This document shows positions 25,959 to 34,221 of a stretch of DNA of 64,000 nt, one piece after another (the first letter of the stretch is position 1; the number at the start of each line of letters is the position of its first letter). The position numbers and the translations under genes are program-made. The notes below the pieces were generated by a model. The model saw nothing but the letters and a program-made list of their open reading frames with translations, was not told where the DNA came from and made no database searches. The stretch comes from Spirochaetaceae bacterium (GTDB lineage Bacteria; Spirochaetota; Spirochaetia; B11-G9): positions 1 to 64,000 of the forward strand of contig WGCU01000034.1 of the NCBI GenBank assembly GCA_015493635.1. Reading direction: 5' to 3'.

Positions 25959-28433
25959 TTAAAGTCTTGCTCCCAAATAAGAAGCCAAACGTAAAAGATC
26001 CGCAAAAATTCCACCAGCAGTAACATCGGGGCCTGCTCCCGGCCCGCGTACGACAAGAGGCTGTGTATTGTACCGTTCTGTAGTAAACGCGACGATATTG
26101 TCACTCCCCGATATTCCCGCAAAGGGATGATCAGAGGGATAACTTTTCAACTGCACACTACAGCTTCCATCTTCCTCAATAATTCCGGTATACTTTATAA
26201 CTTCATTTCTCTCTACCGCTTCCCTGTAAAGTTTATCCATCTCCTCATCCATAATACTGAGATGTTGCATAAAATTTTCAACAGATACATCCCTCAGCTC
26301 CCCAGGAACAAGACTCTTTACAGGGACATCCTCCACTTCAACCGCATACCCTATTTCCCGGGCCAGGATAACGGTCTTACGGACTATATCCATACCGGAC
26401 AGATCATCCCTGGGATCCGGTTCAGTGAAACCAAGATCTTTTGCCTCGCCTACCAGTTCACTGAAAGGTTTCGTACCGTCAAATTTCCAGAAAAGGTACG
26501 CGAGGGTTCCGGAAAAAACACCTTCAATTCTTTTTATCTTGTCCCCCGTAAGAATGAGATCACGAAGCGTTCCAATTATGGGAAGCCCCGCTCCAACCGT
26601 CGTTTCATAGAGAAAATGAATACCCCGTTTCCTCGATTCGGAAAAGAGCTTTCTATACTCCTCCATGGCGGTTGTCCCGGCTTTTTTGTTAGGAGTAATA
26701 ATATGAATACCCCTCCGGATCCACTCAAGATACTTTCCGGGAATATCCTGGGAAGTTGTGCAGTCAATAATTACTTTATGGGGAATATACTCCGCGTCAA
26801 TGTGATTGATAAACTTTTCAAGATCCGCTTCTTCTGATGAAGACTCAAGACTACTCCGCCATTGTGTAATATCGAGAGAAGGATCAGAAAGAATCATCTT
26901 CTTTGACCGGGTAATTCCCCGCACCCGAAGATCAATACCGAAATTTTCATGCAGATATTCTGATTCCCCTGCTATCTGGTCAAGAAGTGTACTGCCGATA
27001 AGACCTGGCCCAATAACACCGATGCTCAATGTCTGATTGGACAGGTAAAACCCTGAATGTACGGCCCGCAGGGCCCGGGTCGAATCTTCTTTTCTGATAA
27101 CCGCGCTGATATTGCGCTCAGAAGATCCCTGGGCGATAGCACGCACATTTACTCCAGCCTGACCGAGCGCACCAAAGAACTTAGCTGAAATACCGGGTGT
27201 TCCTGACATTTTGTCCCCCACCGCCCCGAGTATTGCACAATCCGATTCTATCTCGATGGTATGAATTCTAAAGCTCTCCAGTTCTTCACGAAACGTCTTC
27301 CGGGCAACATCTTTTGCTTCCTCGGCCTGGGCGGAAGGGATAGCACAGCATATGGAATGTTCACTGGATGCCTGACTGATAAGAATGACTGATATGCCCT
27401 TTTTATACAAAGCGGAAAATAATCTCGAAGAGATTCCGGGGACCCCCACCATTCCGGCACCTTCCACATTAAGAAGGGAAATGGTATCCACTATGGAAAA
27501 ACCTTTTACCGGGTGTACCTGCGATCCAGACTCCTCCGCTTTTATAACAGTACCGGGCTTATCGGGATAATTGATATTTTTAATATAAACAGGAATCCGC
27601 TTTACAATTGCAGGAGGCAGTGCTTCAGGATGGAGTGTTTTTGCACCGAAATGGGCCAGCTCAGTTGCTTCTTCGTAGGTAAGTTCTGGAATAACAACAG
27701 CACCGGGAACTTTTTCAGGATCAGCACTCATAATACCATCACTGTAGGACCAGAAGACAATACGCTGCGAATCAAAGAGATTGCCGTAAAGAGAAGCTGC
27801 AAATTCAGCTCCATGTTCCCCGAGGTATATAGATTCCCCGTCCGTATCAGATCCTCTGCTTCCTGTCGCTATAAGAATCTGAATATCTTTTTTTACAGAC
27901 AGAAATGCATCAAGCTTATTCCCGGAGATATCCCAATCCATAGGCAGTCCCATCCCTCCGGCAGAAAAGGTAAGAATGTCACGGGAATCAACCCAGGCTG
28001 CCTTCATATCCAACGACTGAAGCCGGGCATTCAACAGCTCAGCGGTCCATATACTTCCTATGCCAAAGATATGTTCCCGGGTAACCTCTGAACAGTGACG
28101 TACCAGCCAGACCCCTTTTAATATCTCCTCCATCTCGATGAAATAGTTTCTAACCGAGTTTTCCAGTTCTTTCCGCAGGGTCTTTGAAGATACCCCTGCA
28201 ATAAATTCATGTTGAGTACTGCTCATCTCCTCCAATTTTGACCATAACACCTCATCCTGTGCAACGGCGAAAGAAATAAGCCTTTCAATATCCTTTTTTC
28301 CCTCATTACTCTGGGTAAGAACTACAACAAGTGATTTCCAGTCTCCCTGCCTGATTACCTCCACCATTGCATCCAGTCCGGCTCTGGAATAATAGAGAGA
28401 ATCATCAAACTTAAAAATATCAGGTCTGTTCAT
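25959..28433 (-). CDS. thrA: ThrA-like aspartokinase/homoserine dehydrogenase with degenerate kinase domain
   Basis: An 824-residue fusion. Residues 1 to about 290 align with aspartokinase, 300-455 with two ACT domains (VEGAGMVGVPGISSRLFSAL; VGDKMSGTPGISAKFFGALG), and 465-824 with homoserine dehydrogenase. The dehydrogenase half keeps the Rossmann motif IGVIGPGLIGSTLL, the lysine of TPNKKAGTT and the EPDPRDDLSGMDIVRK active site. The kinase half does not: KFGGTS is KFDDSL, GE-x-x-S is GSIWT, GRxGSDYSA is GEHGAEFAA and WTDVDG is WSYSDG. Loss of these residues predicts no aspartokinase activity, while ACT-based allostery may remain. An active LysC elsewhere would be required. Confidence 0.92.
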   Translation of the reverse strand: MNRPDIFKFDDSLYYSRAGLDAMVEVIRQGDWKSLVVVLTQSNEGKKDIERLISFAVAQDEVLWSKLEEMSSTQHEFIAGVSSKTLRKELENSVRNYFIEMEEILKGVWLVRHCSEVTREHIFGIGSIWTAELLNARLQSLDMKAAWVDSRDILTFSAGGMGLPMDWDISGNKLDAFLSVKKDIQILIATGSRGSDTDGESIYLGEHGAEFAASLYGNLFDSQRIVFWSYSDGIMSADPEKVPGAVVIPELTYEEATELAHFGAKTLHPEALPPAIVKRIPVYIKNINYPDKPGTVIKAEESGSQVHPVKGFSIVDTISLLNVEGAGMVGVPGISSRLFSALYKKGISVILISQASSEHSICCAIPSAQAEEAKDVARKTFREELESFRIHTIEIESDCAILGAVGDKMSGTPGISAKFFGALGQAGVNVRAIAQGSSERNISAVIRKEDSTRALRAVHSGFYLSNQTLSIGVIGPGLIGSTLLDQIAGESEYLHENFGIDLRVRGITRSKKMILSDPSLDITQWRSSLESSSEEADLEKFINHIDAEYIPHKVIIDCTTSQDIPGKYLEWIRRGIHIITPNKKAGTTAMEEYRKLFSESRKRGIHFLYETTVGAGLPIIGTLRDLILTGDKIKRIEGVFSGTLAYLFWKFDGTKPFSELVGEAKDLGFTEPDPRDDLSGMDIVRKTVILAREIGYAVEVEDVPVKSLVPGELRDVSVENFMQHLSIMDEEMDKLYREAVERNEVIKYTGIIEEDGSCSVQLKSYPSDHPFAGISGSDNIVAFTTERYNTQPLVVRGPGAGPDVTAGGIFADLLRLASYLGARL

Positions 28434-28451
28434 TAGCTACCGCCTCTGCAT

Positions 28452-28493
28452 AAAAAAAACCCGAACACCACTCATATGAGTACGTTCAGGTTT
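28452..28493 (-). terminator. Attenuator or terminator hairpin ahead of thrA
   Basis: On the minus strand CCTGAAC pairs with GTTCGGG around the inner palindrome ACTCATATGAGT, followed directly by eight T residues (28452-28459). This is a strong intrinsic terminator. It lies between rpmB and thrA, only 19 bases before the thrA ATG, with a promoter upstream of it and no promoter after it. thrA expression therefore requires read-through, as in attenuation. Confidence 0.75.
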
Positions 28494-28510
28494 CCTGTGT
28501 CTGTATCCAA

Positions 28511-28540
28511 ATTATAAAAACGTTTAAGAAACTTTTACAA
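28511..28540 (-). promoter_or_regulatory. Candidate thrAC promoter at the end of rpmB
   Basis: Minus strand TTGTAA at 28535-28540 (inside the last rpmB codons), 18 bases, TATAAT at 28511-28516, directly upstream of the attenuator-like hairpin. Confidence 0.5.
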
Positions 28541-28754
28541 CCTTACCGCTTCTTAAACACCGGGTACAAACTTTAATTGTTTTTGTTGTACCATTAATTC
28601 TGGTTTTTACTTTTACGATATTAGGTTTAAAAACTCTTTTTGACTTTACACCGATATGCTGGCCGGCACCACCCTGCTTCTTGGGTTGTCCTTTCCGGGG
28701 CACACTGTTACCGGCAACAGTTCCTTTTCCACAAATATCACATTTACGGGCCAT
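28524..28754 (-). CDS. rpmB: 50S ribosomal protein L28
   Basis: A 76-residue ribosomal protein. MARKCDICGKGTVAGNSVPRK, then RVFKPNIVKVK and VCTRCLRSGKV, are L28 signatures. The two CxxC pairs (residues 5-8 and about 63-66) keep a zinc ribbon. GAGGAAAAAG precedes the ATG. Confidence 0.97.
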   Translation of the reverse strand: MARKCDICGKGTVAGNSVPRKGQPKKQGGAGQHIGVKSKRVFKPNIVKVKTRINGTTKTIKVCTRCLRSGKVVKVS

Positions 28755-28771
28755 ATCTTTTTCCTCACTTG

Positions 28772-28786
28772 AGTTAATAATTAACT
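28772..28786. repeat. 15-bp perfect palindrome upstream of rpmB
   Basis: AGTTAAT, one base, ATTAACT, just upstream of the L28 ribosome site. It could be an operator or a weak leader hairpin. Nothing else is apparent in 28755-28833. Confidence 0.4.
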
Positions 28787-28833
28787 GCTAATCGGAGAAG
28801 AACATACCAGATTACTCAAATTGTGTAAAGAGG

Positions 28834-30492
28834 TTATTCTACAACGCATCGTAATTCTCCTGCTGTAATCCCTTTTATGCGGGAAACTGCCGCTTGTATT
28901 GCTTCGGCGCTTAAAATAAAATGGTCAGGATGATTTTTAAGGAATCTATCCATTCCTTCTTTTTTCGCAGGAAAATGACGATTAAGTTTAGGAATAATGT
29001 AATCTTTGTAATAATGATTCACGTTCTCAATCTTCTGCTGCATAAGATAGGCCTGAAACTCATTCACCACCAGATAAGGATCTTTGATATTGTATCCCTT
29101 CCATCCAAGGAACTCCATCCAGAAAGCCTTTTCATCATCAGACAGACCAGCCCAGACCTTCCGCACAGCCTGCCGGTACCGGGGGCTTGAAAAAAACACG
29201 CCATGGTACCCCTCATGAGTAATAAAGAGATACCGGAGACGGGGTGATGATTCCTTTGTAAAGGCAAGAAATCCGCCGGAAACGGGAATAAATCGGGCAC
29301 CGTTTTTGGAGAGAATATTATTCTGCACAAGGATGTCTGCCAGAAGATATTCTTCCGGATTAAGGGTAAATCCCTTCTCAGCAGCTGTATTAAAGAAAAG
29401 AGCAAGGTCTTCTGCCCGATAGTCATGGGCATTCCATCCATGGAGGTTTTTTAATTCTTCGTTCGTAAGAATCCGTCCGGCATATCCCTTTTTCTCCAGA
29501 AAAAACGCCATCCTTTTTAAAAAAGCAGCCTGCAAGGCATAATCCCTGAAATCCAGCAGCAGAAAATCCGGAAAAAGACTCCACGAAAATATTTCAAAAT
29601 CGTTTCTCCGCCAGGAAGCTTCCTTATATCCGAGAATAACTCCCAAATCAGCAGGAATCGGTTGATACTGCATGGGTACGAGTCTGGAAAATGGTTTTAT
29701 TTCCAGTTTTCCCAAGCGGAACCCGGACGGAGCATCAGAAATTCTCAAACTGTCCGGAACCATCCCTTCCTCATCCGAATAGAAATAGATACGGGATCCT
29801 CCAGGCCGGACAATTATCCGGTGCTGGACTGTTTTCCCGCCTCCGGTCAGTTCCAGGGTAATAAACGAGGAAACGGTACTGGAGAAGGAATAGGAAAAGC
29901 TGGTCTGTACCTGATTAAATCTGTCCGCTGCCGCCTGTGCCAGAGATTTAAAGGTATAGAAAGAGGGATTGATACGATCCATCCCTTCCTGAAGAAAAAT
30001 TTCTTCTTTTCCCTTAACCTGGCGGATAGAGAAACCGGAACCCGTCTTTTCAAGACCGCATCCTGTCAGCTTAAAGATTCTGTCAGCCCCCGAGGTACTG
30101 TTAATTTTAAAACTTGATATCCCTTCTCCCGGGGGAACGGGGAATTGGTAATGCACAAGAACTCCGGTAAGAGCGGGCAGTCTAAAATATACTGTTTTAC
30201 CTGAAGCGAACTTCAATTCTGCTTCCGCCTCACCGCCTGACCGGTAGGTAAGAAAGAAAGACCGGCCGGAAGGAATATTCATTATCGGGTGCTCAAGTGT
30301 ATAAAGCGGGGTGGAAAAAGAATTTTTTATACTGATAAAAGTTCCCGTTTTATTTTCAGGGACATGTTTGTCTCCCAGAAGAACCACCGGAGGAGACGAT
30401 CCATTTTTAAAAACAACACCAGCTACTTTTGTCTGACAAGACGAAAAAAACAGAACTAACACACACGTGATTAGAAGTGGAAAAAATCTTAT
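28834..30492 (-). CDS. Lipoprotein of unknown function with possible ATA start
   Basis: About 550 residues. The first ordinary start in frame is GTG at 30462, giving MLVLFFSSC, too short and without basic residues to be a signal peptide. The frame is open upstream and encodes IRFFPLLITCVLVLFFSSC, a good lipoprotein signal if the ATA codon at 30490-30492 initiates; AAGG lies nine bases before it. I use that start. The C-terminal half contains FITHEGYHGVFFSSPRYR (an HEGYH sequence, HExxH-like), so a metallopeptidase-like fold is possible. No named family recognised. Follows the next gene upstream with almost no gap, so co-transcription is likely. Confidence 0.65.
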   Translation of the reverse strand: MRFFPLLITCVLVLFFSSCQTKVAGVVFKNGSSPPVVLLGDKHVPENKTGTFISIKNSFSTPLYTLEHPIMNIPSGRSFFLTYRSGGEAEAELKFASGKTVYFRLPALTGVLVHYQFPVPPGEGISSFKINSTSGADRIFKLTGCGLEKTGSGFSIRQVKGKEEIFLQEGMDRINPSFYTFKSLAQAAADRFNQVQTSFSYSFSSTVSSFITLELTGGGKTVQHRIIVRPGGSRIYFYSDEEGMVPDSLRISDAPSGFRLGKLEIKPFSRLVPMQYQPIPADLGVILGYKEASWRRNDFEIFSWSLFPDFLLLDFRDYALQAAFLKRMAFFLEKKGYAGRILTNEELKNLHGWNAHDYRAEDLALFFNTAAEKGFTLNPEEYLLADILVQNNILSKNGARFIPVSGGFLAFTKESSPRLRYLFITHEGYHGVFFSSPRYRQAVRKVWAGLSDDEKAFWMEFLGWKGYNIKDPYLVVNEFQAYLMQQKIENVNHYYKDYIIPKLNRHFPAKKEGMDRFLKNHPDHFILSAEAIQAAVSRIKGITAGELRCVVE

Positions 30493-30503
30493 TCCTAATA
30501 ACC

Positions 30504-31274
30504 TTATTTCAGATAAAGAAGACTCTTTGTAAGTAATTTTGCGACCTCCTGGCGTTTCATCCGGGAGAACTCTACATCATTTCGTAAAAGGCTGTCAAAC
30601 CTGCCGGCAAAATTTTCCGGGAGTTTTTTTAATTTTAATACATGCTCGGATATATGCCTTTTGGAGGGTTCAAATTCCCTGTTTACCGCAAAAAGGAAAC
30701 TGCAGAGGGATTTTATATATCCTGACATTGATATTAAATAAAATAGATCATCATTATTTACAACTGAAGAGCTTATATCAATTACCTGGTGCTCCATGGC
30801 GGAAAGAGCGGAATTTCTGATGGCAGACCAGAACGAATCGCTGAAATCATCAAGTTTGGCACGTACTCCATCAATCCATGAAGTTTTCTGCTGTACAACC
30901 TTTCCGTTTTTTAAACGGTAGAACATGTAGGTTCCGGTATCCTTGAATACCCAGATATTTCCTTCCTTATTCTCTATAATATGATCAATGCGATCCTTAT
31001 GTTTGTATTCGATGCGAATGGGAATATCATTGATAAAAAACCTGTCTTTTGAACTGAAGTACGATGATTCAAAAGCACCCACGCTGCCGAACAGGCTATG
31101 GCGTTCATCAGGTTCAGGTAGTGCACCCCTGTAATAAACATCAAGACTTATAAAAAAATAGGGATTCGATAGATCCCTTTCCGCGGATTCCTGAAGCAGA
31201 ATACAGTCCACCGACGGTATACTGTTTAATTTTTCTGATATCTGCTTTGCTGTCTGTTCAACTTTCTTTTTCAT
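30504..31274 (-). CDS. Unrecognised protein, possibly nucleotidyltransferase-like
   Basis: A 256-residue cytoplasmic protein without signal or membrane segments. The N-terminal part (VDCILLQESAERDLSNPYFFISLDVYYRG) and FINDIPIRIEYKHKDRID have the alternating strand-acid pattern of polymerase-beta-type nucleotidyltransferases with a weak or lost catalytic motif; the C-terminal half is helical. That reading is an inference only. AAGGGG precedes the ATG. A promoter (TTGAAT at 31318-31323, 17 bases, TATATT at 31295-31300) stands upstream. Confidence 0.7.
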   Translation of the reverse strand: MKKKVEQTAKQISEKLNSIPSVDCILLQESAERDLSNPYFFISLDVYYRGALPEPDERHSLFGSVGAFESSYFSSKDRFFINDIPIRIEYKHKDRIDHIIENKEGNIWVFKDTGTYMFYRLKNGKVVQQKTSWIDGVRAKLDDFSDSFWSAIRNSALSAMEHQVIDISSSVVNNDDLFYLISMSGYIKSLCSFLFAVNREFEPSKRHISEHVLKLKKLPENFAGRFDSLLRNDVEFSRMKRQEVAKLLTKSLLYLK

Positions 31275-31294
31275 TACCCATCCCCTTTAGGATA

Positions 31295-31359
31295 AATATA
31301 TCATGCGGTGAAAAATAATTCAAATCATAGTTTTCATTTCCATGAGCCTGAGATATATT
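31295..31359. promoter_or_regulatory. Divergent promoters between two unrecognised genes
   Basis: Minus strand: TTGAAT at 31318-31323, 17 bases, TATATT at 31295-31300, serving the 30504-31274 gene. Plus strand: TTTTCA at 31331-31336, 17 bases, TATATT at 31354-31359, seven bases before the ATG at 31367. The plus gene has no Shine-Dalgarno sequence and fits a leaderless transcript. Confidence 0.55.
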
Positions 31360-31366
31360 CATTACT

Positions 31367-31900
31367 ATGGAAAAAACATACCTGCTTACAGCTTCAGTAC
31401 CGCAGCATATTTCCCTGGCTGTAGATAAGCTCAGAAACACTATTTTTAATACGACAGGAACTATTTCCGCTCTTGTCTTTGAAGCAGCGGTTCCTCTTGC
31501 CTTCCTGAGCCAGACTGTCAGTAAAACTCTTTTTTCCAGCATAGCACTACAGAAAGAACCCTTTAAAATAACCCGTTTTTTTGAACATCATGATTCATAC
31601 TATCTTGACATGGTTCCCCCCACATTTTTTCAGCAGATAGATGCAAAGATCCGCGGATATAAGGCTCCCTCCCTCTTTGATCCCGTTTCAGGAGTTTTTC
31701 TAGCTGCTGCAGAACCTTCTGTGAATAAATCGGCCGTTATTTCCCTTCTTGACGAATATCAGATAACGAAGTTTCCCCAATGGGAAAATCTGTCTCTTAA
31801 ACTGCTTTGTGTAGAATATAGAGATAAAAACCAGTGGTGGGAGGAAATAGACTGGTTTGTTTTATGGGAATTAAAGCTAAAACAAAGCAAATCTCTGTAA
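31367..31900 (+). CDS. Unrecognised 177-residue protein
   Basis: No family recognised. Cytoplasmic, no membrane segment. Hydrophobic strand patterns such as TISALVFEAAVPLAFLSQ and GVFLAAAEPS, then KLLCVEYRDKNQWWEEIDWFVLWELKL at the end in part, loosely recall 2H phosphoesterase/RNA-ligase-like folds, but the diagnostic HxT/S pairs are absent. Single gene between convergent and divergent neighbours. Start lies seven bases after a -10 box, a leaderless geometry. Confidence 0.7.
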   Translation: MEKTYLLTASVPQHISLAVDKLRNTIFNTTGTISALVFEAAVPLAFLSQTVSKTLFSSIALQKEPFKITRFFEHHDSYYLDMVPPTFFQQIDAKIRGYKAPSLFDPVSGVFLAAAEPSVNKSAVISLLDEYQITKFPQWENLSLKLLCVEYRDKNQWWEEIDWFVLWELKLKQSKSL

Positions 31901-31944
31901 CCCGCCGGAGCTTGAAACGAGACCACCACGTTGTCCCGCTTCAC

Positions 31945-33618
31945 TCACCCGTTTGAGAATAAAACCGTTTGATTTCTTCCGCTTTCCTTTGCTACATAAA
32001 GAGCTTTATCCGCAGCAACATTCAGAAGTTCAGGATCATCAATAGCAGGGAATTCAGAAATACCGCAGGAAAAAGTGACAAAAAAATCTTCCTTTTCCGA
32101 TTTATGTTTAATTCTGGCGAAATTTTCCCGAACCTCATCCATCACTTCTTTCGCATTGCTGCCATTCGTATTAAGCAGTATGATACCGAACTCTTCACCG
32201 CCGTATCTCCCGATGATGTCAGTCCTCCGCAGTCTGTCCCGGAGTAGACGAGACAGACTTTTAAGCACTCTGTCACCGACAGGATGACCGTAAGTATCAT
32301 TTACATTTTTAAAATGATCGATATCAATCATTGCAAAACAGAGAGAGCTTTTTACCCGTTTTGCACGCAAAGTTTCAATCGTTATATTCTCTTTTAAATT
32401 TGAATGGTTAAGTAACCCGGTAAGGGAATCACGCTCCATAAAAAACCTTAACGCACGGTTTCGTTCAGCTTTTGTTTTGATGGCTGATAACAGATGTTCC
32501 GGTTTTATCGGTTTCACAAAAAAACCATCAGCACCGAATTTGTATGCGTTAAACTGCTTATCCATGTCAGATTCAACAGAGAGAAACATGATAGGAATAT
32601 TTACAAAGGCTTCCTGCTGACGGATAATCGAAGCAAGTTCCAGACCTGAACACTTAGGCATGTACATATCCATGAGAATTATCTCCGGTTTTGCTTCCAC
32701 AAGAATTTGAAGAACCTTTTCCGGATCAGTTGCAACAGATGTTATCATTCCCGCCTGCTGAAGTATAAAAGCATAGTAGGCAATCTGTTCAGGATCATCA
32801 TCTATGAGCAGTATATGGTACGGCGGCTCTGTAGAGTATGAAATAAGATGGTCCATTTTATCCACAAGAACTTCAATATCAAAGGGGAACGCAAAGAAAG
32901 CATCCGCGCCTGTCCTGACCGCTTCCATCCGCAGAGAGAAATCACCACTGGCACTGATAAAAATAATAGAAAAAAAGTCTTTGTACTTATCTTTTAATCT
33001 TTTTATGGAAACAGAAAAGCTGATATCTTTATGAAGCATGTTAACATGTACAAGAAGAAGTTTTTTCCTGCCCTTTTTAAGATCATCTTCAAGATCATCA
33101 ATATCAGAAATCCTGTTTATCGTGTATCCAAAATAACCAAGCTGTTCAGTAATTTCCGTCAGAGATAAATCTTCAGACTTCACAACAGTAACGATCTTAC
33201 TTTCTCCGCTCTCTTTAAAAACAAATGCTTTGTCCCTTTTAATCTCTTTCTCAACTTCCTCCAATTCTTCCAGTTCTTCAAAAGCGCTGTCAGGAACACA
33301 TATTCTCCGTAAGGGCTGTAGTAATGTCTCAAACTTTTCCCAATCTTCTTTCCGGGGAAATTTGTTGCTTCGAAGGAAATAGTCAAGATACCTGACCATC
33401 TTCTTTGACTCTACTGATAATTCAGTAAATCCAAAAGTAGCTCCGGATCCGGATAATTTATGAAGAAGAAGCCGCAGAGTATTTAGTTCAGCCGCAGAAG
33501 TGGATGTGTGAGCTAAACGAAACGCTTCCATTATTTTGTCATACCGGTCAGGAAGCTGAGTTTTGTACTCTTCGGCCATAGCAGATAATTTACTTTTAAT
33601 ATTACCGGACAATTCCAT
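31945..33618 (-). CDS. HPt - receiver - receiver - GGDEF signalling protein
   Basis: A 557-residue hybrid. An HPt domain (residues about 10-110) has phospho-His 53 in LHKLSGSGATFGF. A first receiver-like domain (about 140-265) has His where the phospho-Asp should be (LLLVHVNML). A second receiver (about 270-385) is intact: LLIDDD, LMDMYMP, FLSVES, FVKPI. The GGDEF domain (about 395-557) has DIDHFKNVNDTYGHPVGD and active site GGEEF, with an RxxD inhibitory site (RRTD) five residues before it. It should make cyclic di-GMP under phosphorelay control. AAAGGAG lies upstream of the ATG. Confidence 0.9.
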   Translation of the reverse strand: MELSGNIKSKLSAMAEEYKTQLPDRYDKIMEAFRLAHTSTSAAELNTLRLLLHKLSGSGATFGFTELSVESKKMVRYLDYFLRSNKFPRKEDWEKFETLLQPLRRICVPDSAFEELEELEEVEKEIKRDKAFVFKESGESKIVTVVKSEDLSLTEITEQLGYFGYTINRISDIDDLEDDLKKGRKKLLLVHVNMLHKDISFSVSIKRLKDKYKDFFSIIFISASGDFSLRMEAVRTGADAFFAFPFDIEVLVDKMDHLISYSTEPPYHILLIDDDPEQIAYYAFILQQAGMITSVATDPEKVLQILVEAKPEIILMDMYMPKCSGLELASIIRQQEAFVNIPIMFLSVESDMDKQFNAYKFGADGFFVKPIKPEHLLSAIKTKAERNRALRFFMERDSLTGLLNHSNLKENITIETLRAKRVKSSLCFAMIDIDHFKNVNDTYGHPVGDRVLKSLSRLLRDRLRRTDIIGRYGGEEFGIILLNTNGSNAKEVMDEVRENFARIKHKSEKEDFFVTFSCGISEFPAIDDPELLNVAADKALYVAKESGRNQTVLFSNG

Positions 33619-33642
33619 AATAGAGATCTGCTCCTTTCGAAT

Positions 33643-33670
33643 ATTATATAGTAATATTAATATTTGTCAA
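33643..33670 (-). promoter_or_regulatory. Promoter of the HPt-REC-GGDEF gene
   Basis: Minus strand TTGACA at 33665-33670, 16 bases, perfect TATAAT at 33643-33648, followed by a leader with AAAGGAG before the ATG at 33618. Confidence 0.7.
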
Positions 33671-33697
33671 ATTCCCCCCATGCGGACCCATGCCGAG

Positions 33698-33724
33698 TTG
33701 CAAGAAGAATCATTTTGCGATAAT
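33698..33724 (+). promoter_or_regulatory. Leaderless-type promoter of the DtxR-family gene
   Basis: TTGCAA at 33698-33703, 15 bases, GATAAT at 33719-33724 with an extended TGC just before it, then eight bases to the ATG at 33733. No ribosome-binding site. Confidence 0.5.
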
Positions 33725-33732
33725 CTTTTCTT

Positions 33733-34221
33733 ATGGATATCCCCTACTCACTCTCTCCAAGTCTGGAAGATTATCTTGAAGCGATGTATTTACTGAATGA
33801 AAGCACATCAACTGTCCGGATTAAAGACATTGCGGATACCCTCGGTGTAAAAATGCCTTCGGTTATAGGAGCCCTGAAAGTTCTGAAAGACAGGGGATAT
33901 ATCCGTTACGAAAAATCATTGCCTCTTACCCTCACTCCTGACGGTTCGGTCATTGCGGAATCCGTTCACAAACGCCACCGGATACTGGCTGAGTTTCTGG
34001 AAAAGACAGTCATGCTTTCTCATTCTGAAGCAGACGCGACAGCATGCAGAATCGAACACATTTTATCCCCGGATACCGCAGTTAAATTTGAAAACATAAC
34101 TCTTTTTCTCGATGAAGTAAGGGAAAAAGAACACATAAGCAAAGAGGAGTGGAAATTAATTATCTCCGGAAACAAATCCGGGAGAAGACTCGTAAAAGGG
34201 CCCGTAAAAGGGACAGAGTAA
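33733..34221 (+). CDS. DtxR/MntR-family metal-dependent transcriptional regulator
   Basis: A 162-residue repressor. N-terminal winged helix: LSPSLEDYLEAMYLLNESTSTVRIKDIADTLGVKMPSV in pieces, with the recognition helix near residues 37-50. The dimerisation/metal domain has KRHRILAEFLEKTV and ATACRIEHILSPDTAVKFE. The metal ligands expected for MntR/IdeR (His in KRHR, Glu-x-x-Asp-A, Cys/Glu-x-x-E-H) are mostly there. No SH3-like C-terminal domain, so it is the short MntR-like type. Its 3' end overlaps nth by 66 bases on the opposite strand. Target genes are not apparent nearby. Confidence 0.9.
   Translation: MDIPYSLSPSLEDYLEAMYLLNESTSTVRIKDIADTLGVKMPSVIGALKVLKDRGYIRYEKSLPLTLTPDGSVIAESVHKRHRILAEFLEKTVMLSHSEADATACRIEHILSPDTAVKFENITLFLDEVREKEHISKEEWKLIISGNKSGRRLVKGPVKGTE

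Noticed and set aside
27513-28091. A 192-codon plus-strand frame inside thrA
   Set aside because: Antisense shadow of a strongly conserved protein; no initiation signal and unlikely composition.
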